Position numbers and translations under genes: made by a program. This document shows, piece by piece, positions 23,648 through 31,147 of a stretch of 32,987 bases of DNA. The DNA comes from a virus: positions 1-32,987 of IMG/VR virus record IMGVR_UViG_3300031758_000309, one strand, 5' to 3'. Each line of letters opens with the position of its first letter. The first letter of the stretch is position 1. The notes beneath the pieces were generated by a model, which had not been told where the DNA came from, did not search any database, and saw nothing but the letters and a program-made list of their open reading frames with translations.

Positions 23648-24076
23648 CTATATACCTTGCAGTGCTCTTGCATCTGCTGCAATGTCTGCTGCTTTTTTGC
23701 GTTCAATTTCAGCAAGAGTATCCTCATATTCTTGCTTGTAACCTGCTTGACCAAGGTCATAACCTCTTAATGTGCCAGCCAAATCTTCTCTTGCATAGCC
23801 AAGGTTTCTTGCTCTCTGTGTTGCGTAGTCGCTAAGTGCCTTTGAATAAACACCAGACTTAACGCCTGAACCTTGTAGTCCTCGTCTACCATAACTTGCT
23901 GTTAGTCGTGGAACTTCCTTACGAGCGCCAAAGGCTGCTTCTTCTAATTCAAGGATTGGGCGTTGTCCACGGGTCTCTGCTAAATAACGATTGTAGGTAC
24001 CCATTGCCGAACGCTGTGCGTAACTGGCTAGTGCCTGTCTCCTTAATGCTTCATATCTTGCTGGGTCGTATGCCAT
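23648..24076 (-). CDS. Small helical virion protein, 142 residues
   Basis: Residues 1-45 and 85-140 are charged helices (ALRRQALASYAQRSAMGTYN; GYKQEYEDTLAEIERKKAAD) around a Gly/Ser-rich middle (YGRRGLQGSGVKSGV). RBS AAGGAAAA before ATG 24076. First of three helical proteins between the tail collar and the giant internal protein, presumed to form the ejection apparatus. No known motif. Confidence 0.65.
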   Translation of the reverse strand: MAYDPARYEALRRQALASYAQRSAMGTYNRYLAETRGQRPILELEEAAFGARKEVPRLTASYGRRGLQGSGVKSGVYSKALSDYATQRARNLGYAREDLAGTLRGYDLGQAGYKQEYEDTLAEIERKKAADIAADARALQGI

Positions 24077-24087
24077 GGTTTTCCTTC

Positions 24088-24954
24088 TTATGCTGCCTTG
24101 ATGATGTAATTCACTGCGTAGTAAGGCTGGTAGTAATCAGTGTGTGTGGTTGCGTTGACCACATTGTTCATTGTTGCCGAACCACTTGTCTGAGTGAATG
24201 ATGCGCCAGATACGCTTACTCCAGCGTTTGCTGAATCAGTTGTGAATATGTGTTGGTGAACCTGAGTCCCTGTAAAATCAGTTCCAGTACTACCAGTACC
24301 AGTTGGGTTGCCTGCAGTACCACTTGTTCCATGTCCGTGAGTTCCAGATGCAATTCCCTCAACAGTTTGAGCATGGTTGTGTGAACCAGTAAATCCAGTA
24401 TTTGCACCATGTGTATGGTCTCCACCAGCAAGAGTAACTGCGACTGTACCTGCAACAGTTACTGATGCAACGGTGTTTGGGTGAGAGTGAGCAGGAAGGT
24501 CATTGAGACCAATCTTTCTAGCACCACCTGATGTTCTTACTGCAACAGTACCGCTTGCACCCATAGGTACACGCTCTCTAAGGTCAGGAGTAGTAGCAGT
24601 ATTGTTGAGAACTGCATAAAGTGCTGGATAGGTAGCCGAACTGAATGCTGCACCATCGCAAAGTAGCCAACCACTGGGGGCAGTATTGCCTGCATAAGCA
24701 ATGATTGAACCTGTTGGAACCAGTGCTTCTTGAACGGCAGCAGCCAACTTTGCAAGAGTTACTGCGTTACCTGCAATCTTTGCTCCAGTAACGGCATCGT
24801 CTGCAATGGTATTTGTACCAATTGCACTAGCGTTAAAGTTTGTCCCCGCCTGCAATGCGTCAACAAACGATGCTATAGCATTGAAGTTAGAGTTGTGTTG
24901 AGCAGCAACAATTGTCTGCCCATCTGTGAATGAATATGGAATGGTAATTGCCAT
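24088..24954 (-). CDS. Tail collar fibre with five HxH motifs
   Basis: 288 residues. The N-terminal part (ITIPYSFTDGQTIVAAQHNS) is a virion-attachment module. Residues 78-132 carry the phage tail collar domain (PTGSIIAYAGNTAPSGWLLC, then DLRERVPMG). The C-terminus has HSH (156-158), HTH (180-182), HNH (192-194), HGH (206-208) and HQH (233-235), the pattern used by T4 long tail fibre tips and related fibres to bind iron in a trimeric needle. Likely the main receptor-contact fibre of the tail. Downstream of the hub gene by 2 nt. Confidence 0.9.
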   Translation of the reverse strand: MAITIPYSFTDGQTIVAAQHNSNFNAIASFVDALQAGTNFNASAIGTNTIADDAVTGAKIAGNAVTLAKLAAAVQEALVPTGSIIAYAGNTAPSGWLLCDGAAFSSATYPALYAVLNNTATTPDLRERVPMGASGTVAVRTSGGARKIGLNDLPAHSHPNTVASVTVAGTVAVTLAGGDHTHGANTGFTGSHNHAQTVEGIASGTHGHGTSGTAGNPTGTGSTGTDFTGTQVHQHIFTTDSANAGVSVSGASFTQTSGSATMNNVVNATTHTDYYQPYYAVNYIIKAA

Positions 24955-24956
24955 GA

Positions 24957-26708
24957 TTATGTACCTCGGATTTTTCTGCGCTTATATTTATATGCGATTG
25001 AGTTCAGTCCCCATTTTCTTCCTGGGGCTGTATTTGGCGTAGTGGAATCTGGTCCGATAAATTCAAGTTGAACTGCGAATCCTCTGCCAAGTGGCGAAAT
25101 GCCTCTTCTTTTAAGAATTGAACCTTGAGTGCTAGTACCATAAACAGATGTACCCCAAATTCCAGTACCATAAAGACCGCCAGTGCCAGTACCGTTTATG
25201 ACAATTGTGCGACCTTGCCCAGTAGGTTCTGCTTCATTAAAATTCTTATAGATATTAAGTTTAATATTAGTTGTTTGTTCAGTTTCTCTAAAAACATAAT
25301 ATGGACGAACAAATGTCTTTAACTGAACATAGCGATTGTCATCAAACCAACTGGTTGTGTATTTAGTTAAGAACTTTCCAGTAGGAGATACAGTTCCAGT
25401 TACTAGTACATCATCATTGACATTTGTGTAATCGTCTACTGAATAAACAAATGCAAAGTCATCGTCTGGACAAATCATTAAATAGAATGCGTCATCTTGT
25501 GCATCACGCCAATCGCATCCACCTACTAAACCAAAGCCGTCAATAGGCACTGGGGTTGCATCGTCTGACAATCGTGGAGAAGTCTGGAACATGGCATATG
25601 CACCACCACGACCAATCGTTGGGTCATAAACAAGATTTACTGATGGATATGTAGGAGGTGTGCCTTCGTCAATATCACGATATGGAAGCGACAACCAAAG
25701 ACGCTGATTAACCCATGAACAAGAAATAGACGCTAGACCTGCTGCATTAACTTCATTGTTAATTATGATTGGGCGAATCTTTTCAAAAACATCAATAATT
25801 GAGTTGCGTGTGTAGTAGTAAAGACCATTCGGGTAATCAAAGAAGTAGACACCAGTATCGGTTGCTACTGCCTGTGTTGGGAAATCAATACCAAGTGTCG
25901 TGGAAAGTTCAACAAGTTGGAAAGAATCGGCATCGTAGCCCATAAGTAAATAAACTGCTTTAGGCTTAAAGATAAGAAGTTGACCATCAACAATAAAGAT
26001 TCCACGGATTCCTTGACCGCCTGCTTCAATGTCAATGTAGTCTTCTTGCATCCAGTCTTCTGGTAAACCTTCATGTGACCAACGAAGACGATTAGAATAA
26101 ACAACACCGTCCTCATAAGTATCAGCAACAAACATCTTATTTGCGTGAGCAACACACAAAGAGGCTCTTGGCATATATCCACCAGTTGGCTGTGCATATG
26201 GTTGCCATGTAGGACCTGATGCATTTAATGTTGTCGCATTAACATTGCCAACATTCCACTTGTAGGAATTTGCTTCCGCAAGTCCAGGAGCGATGTAAAG
26301 GGTAGTTCCCCATGTAGTCATTGATGCGCCTGCTGAATTGCTTACTGGCAATGGCACTTGAACGGCACTTTGAATTATGGTTAGTTTTGTAAAGTTTCCA
26401 CCAGATGAGTAGTAAACAGCACCATCAAAAGAAGTAGGAGATGCTGAAACAAAGCCCGTTGTAAGCATTATCTGAGGAGATGTTCCCTTAAAATTGTAAA
26501 GTCTCTTTGGATTCCAATATGGAACAGATGTTTCAACAGCAGTAGAATGTTTTGCTTTATAGCCAGCACGACTAAAGACACCACCACGAGGGTCAATCTC
26601 CACATTAAGCATGGAGGGTGATTCGTTGGGTGCCAGTTGAAACTGGTCGGCACGGAAATTAAGTCCGCCAGTAAAGTCTGCTACTTGATTAAAAGCAATC
26701 TGCGCCAT
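24957..26708 (-). CDS. Tail hub/stabilisation protein (P22 gp10-like)
   Basis: 583 residues from ATG 26708, which lies in the stop of the adaptor gene (TAATG); a nominal upstream ATG gives three extra residues but no RBS. The N-terminus NQVADFTGGLNFRADQFQLA and PSMLNVEIDPRGGVFSRAGY is the conserved opening of the phage stabilisation/tail-hub family, which plugs the portal channel. The rest is beta-rich with a WD40-like propeller feel (DGQLLIFKPKAVYLLMG, TDTGVYFFDYPNGLYYYTRN). Adaptor and hub in tandem fit a short tail. Confidence 0.85.
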   Translation of the reverse strand: MAQIAFNQVADFTGGLNFRADQFQLAPNESPSMLNVEIDPRGGVFSRAGYKAKHSTAVETSVPYWNPKRLYNFKGTSPQIMLTTGFVSASPTSFDGAVYYSSGGNFTKLTIIQSAVQVPLPVSNSAGASMTTWGTTLYIAPGLAEANSYKWNVGNVNATTLNASGPTWQPYAQPTGGYMPRASLCVAHANKMFVADTYEDGVVYSNRLRWSHEGLPEDWMQEDYIDIEAGGQGIRGIFIVDGQLLIFKPKAVYLLMGYDADSFQLVELSTTLGIDFPTQAVATDTGVYFFDYPNGLYYYTRNSIIDVFEKIRPIIINNEVNAAGLASISCSWVNQRLWLSLPYRDIDEGTPPTYPSVNLVYDPTIGRGGAYAMFQTSPRLSDDATPVPIDGFGLVGGCDWRDAQDDAFYLMICPDDDFAFVYSVDDYTNVNDDVLVTGTVSPTGKFLTKYTTSWFDDNRYVQLKTFVRPYYVFRETEQTTNIKLNIYKNFNEAEPTGQGRTIVINGTGTGGLYGTGIWGTSVYGTSTQGSILKRRGISPLGRGFAVQLEFIGPDSTTPNTAPGRKWGLNSIAYKYKRRKIRGT

Positions 26709-27547
26709 TAGTACCAAAATCCTAACGGGTATGGGTTTCCAGGACTAACAAGAATTCCAGGACCACCGAATCCACCATAAGCCCTATTAGCGGCTCCATT
26801 AAGTTGTAATCCCCCAGAAAGAAGTATTGGCTGGTTGCTGTTTGGTGCTGTGATGTTGTCTTTAGCAATTGCAACGCCTTCTTGGAAATGACGCTGATAG
26901 ACAGCAGCCATTTCTGGGTCTTCTTGGAATTGGAAGATACGCATCATTACAAAGTTGACGAGCATCATGTGGAACTCTTGGTTTAAATCAACCAAAAATG
27001 TTGAGTTGGCATCGCCTTGGTTAAGCCATTCAAGGCTTGGTTCACGATATGCACGCATGGTTATGGCATATACATCAAGTGGTCTTGGCCATAGATTAAT
27101 TTGTCCAGCCCATAGAGACCAATATGCAGGGATGTTGGGCTGGTCAGAAGTGCCGTTCCAAATTGCTTCAGCCTTAAATTGGTCAATGTAAATTAATTCA
27201 TTGCCAGCATTAGTATTATTGACTAAGTTAATTGCTTCACGAATATTATTTAAAGTTTGGTTTGATTGCGGCACTGTAATAGCAGTTGAATTTGTACTTG
27301 TTAGAGTAAATCCAGTACTGTAACTGCGTTGGTTGGGAACTGTATTAAATGTGTAAACAGATTGGAGCCAAGGCCATCTTCCATCAAGGGAAATAATACG
27401 CTGATAGCCCTCTTTGATGAACTGAACCACTAGGTCCTGCGATATATCAGCAATATCTAGGTCATTGCCAATTGTCAACTGGGAGATATCCTCCAAGTAT
27501 TGAATTAAATAATATCTGTTGATTCCAGTTGCAAAGTTTCCTGACAT
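26708..27547 (-). CDS. Head-tail adaptor protein (P22 gp4 / T7 gp11-like)
   Basis: 279 residues. Helical N-terminus (LIQYLEDISQLTIGNDLDIA, QFIKEGYQRIISLDGRWPW), then beta-rich part with PAYWSLWAGQINLWPRPLDV and ITMRAYREPSLEWLNQGD, a core phrase I associate with podovirus adaptor rings, and a Gly/Pro-rich tail. It binds under the portal and provides the platform for the tail hub. Follows the 97-residue gene and overlaps the hub gene. Assignment by motif recall and order. Confidence 0.8.
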   Translation of the reverse strand: MSGNFATGINRYYLIQYLEDISQLTIGNDLDIADISQDLVVQFIKEGYQRIISLDGRWPWLQSVYTFNTVPNQRSYSTGFTLTSTNSTAITVPQSNQTLNNIREAINLVNNTNAGNELIYIDQFKAEAIWNGTSDQPNIPAYWSLWAGQINLWPRPLDVYAITMRAYREPSLEWLNQGDANSTFLVDLNQEFHMMLVNFVMMRIFQFQEDPEMAAVYQRHFQEGVAIAKDNITAPNSNQPILLSGGLQLNGAANRAYGGFGGPGILVSPGNPYPLGFWY

Positions 27548-27560
27548 TTAAAATCCGTCC

Positions 27561-27854
27561 TTATTCGTCATCCTCGGTCTGTTGCGTTGCTTTGATAAAC
27601 TTTTCAATTGCTCGCAGGTGACCTATGCAGAAGTCTGTCTGTTTGGCACGAGGTCCACGGCACTGCATACCGTCTTCCCCTACATGGACGCATACGCCCT
27701 GCTTGCCCTCATATTTGTTTCCGCTAGGGAATGCTGGCTCAGTGCCAGACTGAATGTAAGCAGGAAGAATTGCAGCGGTCTCGGTACCATTGGTTGCCCC
27801 ATATGGCTGTGTCCCTGCTAATCCCTGTGCTGTGTGAATAGGTTGTGTTGACAT
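27561..27854 (-). CDS. Small Cys/His protein, 97 residues
   Basis: Start ATG 27854 chosen because GAAGGAAAGAG (part of the repeated leader element) lies upstream; a longer frame to 27941 has no RBS. Residues 53-80 hold C55, H57, C65, C76 and H79 (GVCVHVGEDGMQCRG, FCIGHL), a likely zinc knuckle as in small phage proteins with a CxH...C...CxxH spacing. The flanks are Thr/Gly-rich and acidic. Between the 397-residue protein and the adaptor; probably a minor head protein, unproven. Confidence 0.8.
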   Translation of the reverse strand: MSTQPIHTAQGLAGTQPYGATNGTETAAILPAYIQSGTEPAFPSGNKYEGKQGVCVHVGEDGMQCRGPRAKQTDFCIGHLRAIEKFIKATQQTEDDE

Positions 27855-27859
27855 CTCTT

Positions 27860-27872
27860 TCCTTCGTTTAAG
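27860..27872 (-). promoter_or_regulatory. Repeated leader/RBS element
   Basis: Minus strand CTTAAACGAAGGA, identical to the 13-mer before the scaffold gene and nearly identical to that before the HNH gene; it supplies the Shine-Dalgarno of the 97-residue gene. Confidence 0.6.
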
Positions 27873-27984
27873 ATGTAAAGGGGGCTTTTGGACCCCCAAT
27901 ACACCAACTATAACTTCCCTAAGGTAGCGGGTTTTTTGCAAACCCTCTATATATAGGTATTTCTATTACTACTTTGAGTAGATA

Positions 27985-28039
27985 GCCGAGGCAGGGGGAC
28001 CTGCACGAAGGATTGCAGGGGAAATCCCCCTACCCCGAC
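27985..28039 (-). promoter_or_regulatory. Long mRNA hairpin between 397-residue and 97-residue genes
   Basis: As minus-strand RNA, 15 bases (28039-28025) pair fully with 27999-27985 using three G-U pairs; then a 5-nt bulge and an inner perfect 6-bp stem CCUGCA/UGCAGG (28019-28014, 28005-28000) with an 8-nt loop. On the plus strand the three G-U positions would be A-C mismatches, so the element works as leftward RNA. It lies in the 191-bp gap and is followed by a smaller hairpin (27981-27969), with no U-run. Likely an RNase or stability barrier, or a regulatory site. Confidence 0.65.
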
Positions 28040-28045
28040 TAAACC

Positions 28046-29239
28046 TTAACGCTCGTTCTGAGCCTGCAATCTGGCTAATTGAGCAAGTTTTCCAGCAGAA
28101 ATACTTGATAGTCCCTGTATAGCATTTCCAATATTTCCACCTTTTCTAATTATTTGTCCTGGCAATTGAGATTGCTTAATTGCTTGATTAATATATTCAT
28201 CTAACAATGCTTGAACATCAACACCATATGGATATTGAATATTGTTAACAGCACCAGTAGGAACTTCTGCAAGGACTTTTTGAGTACCTTTAATTCTTGC
28301 TCCAGTGTTTTCAATACCCTCTGCCCATGGAAAGTTTGTTAATCTATAAATAATATCTTGTGCTAAATTGGGGTCAAGTTCAACCTTTTTTCCTGGAACT
28401 TTTGTAATGTAAGTTACTGCATTTTGTGCATTTCTTGGAAGTTCCATCCACTTGTCAATCATTACTTTGTATTGGAACGGTATTTCTGCAATTATGTTTG
28501 CTGCTGCTGGACCGACTGCTGGCAATTCTCCGTTTGGTCCAAGTACTGGTTGAGCACCAGAGTTAAGCATTTTTTGAACTTGTTCTATTTGATTTCTATC
28601 GCTATACCAAGACCTTAATATTTCTGTCCAGTTTCTGTTTGTTGTTGGCTCAACTCCTGTTCTTGGAAATTCATTTAGCCATAGATAACTGTATCCAGGA
28701 ACTTGGTCCCCAGCAGTAATGCCCATTTGTCCAGTAGGTATAGTTCCCTTTTTTACTTTTTTAATTCCTGGAAATATTGAATGATGTAAACCTAAAACCA
28801 TTCCAAGTTCTTCTAAAGCCTTTTTCCTAGCAAGTGCTTCAACACCTTTTTCTAATCCAAGACCAAGACCTTCACCAGCAAGATTAAGACCTACTACAGC
28901 GGCAGTGTCAATTAGTGCTTTTTGTCTTGCGGCATCATCTCCTGTTATATTTGCTGTTCCTGCCCTAGCAAGGGGGTCAGCAAGACCTCCAGTTAAAACT
29001 GCGTCTGCTAGTAAAGCAAGGTCTTTGTATCTTTTTGATTGCTCTTCATAGGCTCTTAATGCGGCTTGTGAAGCAATTGAGCGTGCAGGTGCAGCATAAC
29101 CACCGCCAGCACCGCTTGTTGCTGCTCTATTGGCTACATCTCGTGTTGCGTTTTTAACACCACCAGATTTAATTACTTGCTTAACAGCATCAACAGTATC
29201 GCCAATAAAGTCGCCTATGTCATCAATTGGATTCCACAT
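28046..29239 (-). CDS. Unknown 397-residue protein downstream of major capsid
   Basis: Strong RBS AAAGGAG before ATG 29239. Residues 1-150 are helical and Ala-rich (IDDIGDFIGDTVDAVKQVIK; DTAAVVGLNLAGEGLGLGLE). From about 150, LGLHHSIFPGIKKV and PGYSYLWLNEFPRTG start a mixed alpha/beta region, and PFQYKVMIDKWMELPRNAQN follows. The HHS-containing strand recalls the opening of ADP-ribosyltransferase-like toxin folds, but no full catalytic triad is visible. It sits between capsid and adaptor genes, so it could be a minor head protein or an ejected effector. Not recognised as a family. Confidence 0.8.
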   Translation of the reverse strand: MWNPIDDIGDFIGDTVDAVKQVIKSGGVKNATRDVANRAATSGAGGGYAAPARSIASQAALRAYEEQSKRYKDLALLADAVLTGGLADPLARAGTANITGDDAARQKALIDTAAVVGLNLAGEGLGLGLEKGVEALARKKALEELGMVLGLHHSIFPGIKKVKKGTIPTGQMGITAGDQVPGYSYLWLNEFPRTGVEPTTNRNWTEILRSWYSDRNQIEQVQKMLNSGAQPVLGPNGELPAVGPAAANIIAEIPFQYKVMIDKWMELPRNAQNAVTYITKVPGKKVELDPNLAQDIIYRLTNFPWAEGIENTGARIKGTQKVLAEVPTGAVNNIQYPYGVDVQALLDEYINQAIKQSQLPGQIIRKGGNIGNAIQGLSSISAGKLAQLARLQAQNER

Positions 29240-29263
29240 AAAAACTCCTTTAAATACTGCAAA

Positions 29264-29294
29264 GGGGCGGGGGGAACTTAATCCACCCCGCCCC
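29264..29294 (-). terminator. Hairpin (partial terminator or stabiliser) after the major capsid gene
   Basis: GGGGCGGGG (29264-29272) pairs perfectly over 9 bp with CCCCGCCCC (29286-29294), 13-nt loop, beginning 23 nt after the capsid stop in the direction of transcription. Only three U follow, so it should act as a partial terminator or 3' end protector, keeping capsid mRNA more abundant than the genes behind it. Confidence 0.7.
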
Positions 29295-29317
29295 AGTGCA
29301 ACGGGCTTTGCTACCTA

Positions 29318-30277
29318 TTAGGCGTTGTCTGCGCTGAGGTAACCCTGACGGCTGCGGTTTGAACAGGTGAGTTCACCGAAAGCCATGACCAGTGCGTAGC
29401 GGGCATCCTTGCCTGCAACGGTACCGTTCTGGAAATCGGTTGTGTTGAACCAGTGACCATTCATACCAACCAACTTGAGGTACTTGGTGTTGAGGAAGTA
29501 CATTGAAGCGTTGGAAACTTGGTTGCCAGGAACTGCGAAGTCAAACACGACTGGTGTCTGCTTGAACATGAGGTTCTGGAATCCAGCGTTAGCCTTGGCA
29601 ACATCCTGATAACGGACATTGTTGGTGAGGAGCGACTCGTACTTGCTGAAGAGAGGCTCGGTTGTAACAATGATGTCAGGAACATCGCTGCCCTTAGAGG
29701 CGTTGTTGTAAACGGTGCTCATGCTTGCAAGGCTTAGGGTTGCACCGCTGTTGTCAATGTATGGGTTCCACCATGTGTTGGTGCTTGCGTCAATTCCACC
29801 AACGGTGTTGTTGGCGTTACCAACGATGTTTGCAAGACCATTGAAGTCCTTGCCAGAGTTTCCTGTACCATCACCGAAAAGCATGGTGTTAAGGCTGGAC
29901 TTAAGGGACTCCTCTGCCTGCATAATCTTGGCATTGAGCAGTTTGATGATTGCCTCGGTACCACGGTTCTTGGCTTCCTCAATACCGCTGATTGCGATAG
30001 AAGCAGCAATTTGCTTCCAGTCGTACTCGGCAGCAGAGATGCCATCCTGTGGGGTGAGGGAGATTGGGTCGTAACCACTGTATGAAGAAACGGTGGTGTT
30101 GGCAGCGTACATGAGCGGCTCAACAATTGATGTACCGCCCTCTTCTACGACTACACGACCTCTTGTGTTAAGGTGGTCAAGCAGCACGAGGCTCTTGAAA
30201 ATGTTGTCAACCAGTGTTGGTTGGTAATTCTGAAGCGTTGTGGACAGAATTGCATTGAAATCTGGATTACCAGGCAT
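29318..30277 (-). CDS. Major capsid protein
   Basis: 319 residues, normal for HK97-fold coat proteins. The N-terminal region (AILSTTLQNYQPTLVDNIFK, LLDHLNTRGRVVVEEGGTS) is the N-arm and E-loop area; EEAKNRGTEAIIKLLNAKIM is the long spine helix, with SLKSSLNTMLFGDGTG and GLANIVG later. RBS ATAGGAGAAAA before ATG 30277. The gene has visibly more G and C at third positions than its neighbours, consistent with heavy expression, and is followed by the strongest hairpin of the late operon. Directly behind the scaffold gene, as expected for a head module. No protease is seen. Confidence 0.88.
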   Translation of the reverse strand: MPGNPDFNAILSTTLQNYQPTLVDNIFKSLVLLDHLNTRGRVVVEEGGTSIVEPLMYAANTTVSSYSGYDPISLTPQDGISAAEYDWKQIAASIAISGIEEAKNRGTEAIIKLLNAKIMQAEESLKSSLNTMLFGDGTGNSGKDFNGLANIVGNANNTVGGIDASTNTWWNPYIDNSGATLSLASMSTVYNNASKGSDVPDIIVTTEPLFSKYESLLTNNVRYQDVAKANAGFQNLMFKQTPVVFDFAVPGNQVSNASMYFLNTKYLKLVGMNGHWFNTTDFQNGTVAGKDARYALVMAFGELTCSNRSRQGYLSADNA

Positions 30278-30309
30278 AATTTTCTCCTATATGTTGAAAG
30301 GTTTTGTTG

Positions 30310-31095
30310 TTAGAGGTTTAGAGTTCGCTTTGCTTGCTCAAACGCCTCAAACACGGATTTTGGTGCCGCAGACACGGGTGGAGTTGTTTGTTTACCTGAA
30401 GTTGCGCCAGACACAATGGCTGCATCTCTCTTTGCTTGTAGCCTTGCCTCTTCCTCGGACTTAACCTTGGTTGTGACTGCGGCTTTTTCAAAGACCTTAT
30501 CAAAAGCAATCTGTTTAAAGACTGATTCTAAATCGGTTGAGCCTGTTGCCAGTGCCTTAGCAACCACTTCATCGGCATCAAACGCTTCGCCGTATCGTGC
30601 TTGCAAAGATTCAATTGTCCTTTCCAGTTCCGTCATCGCTCTTTCTTGTTCAAAGACCGCTAGGCGCTGTTCTAGACTTTTGAGTTGCTGATTTGACGGG
30701 TCTTCCCATTCGTCTGCACCCCAGTCGTCATCACTGGGGGTCTGAATGGCAACACCATATGCCTCCTGCAGCAGTTGCAGAGTAGTTGCTGGGTCCTTAT
30801 CCAAGGCTTCTTGGAGTGCGGCAGCATACTGAATCTGCTTTCTTTGTTCGCTGAGTTCCTGCGTTTTGCGGGTATAATCCGCTTGACGCTGGTATCCAGC
30901 AAGCGCTTCCTTCAGCGGAACTACTACTTCCTGACCATCTACTTGCAGTCGCACGATATTATCTGCGTACTGGGAGTAATCAAAAAGGTCTAATTCCTCT
31001 TCGGTTGCTTCTGCGACTACATCCGCTTCAATACCTTGTCCATCAATGGGGGCATCTACAGTTTCAATAGTGTCGTCAATATTTGTGTTTTCCAT
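30310..31095 (-). CDS. Scaffolding protein
   Basis: 261 residues. Acidic N-terminus (ENTNIDDTIETVDAPIDGQG; ATEEELDLFDYSQ), central coiled coil (KSLEQRLAVFEQERAMTELE, RTIESLQARYGEAFDADEVV) and a basic C-terminal helix SVFEAFEQAKRTLNL that would dock on coat protein, the plan of phage scaffolds. The leader element with AAGGA lies before ATG 31095. Between portal and major capsid genes, the canonical place. Confidence 0.85.
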   Translation of the reverse strand: MENTNIDDTIETVDAPIDGQGIEADVVAEATEEELDLFDYSQYADNIVRLQVDGQEVVVPLKEALAGYQRQADYTRKTQELSEQRKQIQYAAALQEALDKDPATTLQLLQEAYGVAIQTPSDDDWGADEWEDPSNQQLKSLEQRLAVFEQERAMTELERTIESLQARYGEAFDADEVVAKALATGSTDLESVFKQIAFDKVFEKAAVTTKVKSEEEARLQAKRDAAIVSGATSGKQTTPPVSAAPKSVFEAFEQAKRTLNL

Positions 31096-31107
31096 GTGGA
31101 GTCCTTT

Positions 31108-31120
31108 TCCTTCGTTTAAG
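31108..31120 (-). promoter_or_regulatory. Repeated leader/RBS element before scaffold gene
   Basis: Minus strand CTTAAACGAAGGA, identical in 13 positions to 27872-27860. Supplies part of the ribosome binding region 12 nt before ATG 31095. Confidence 0.6.
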
Positions 31121-31147
31121 GTTGTTCCTTACTAATAGATATTTCTA

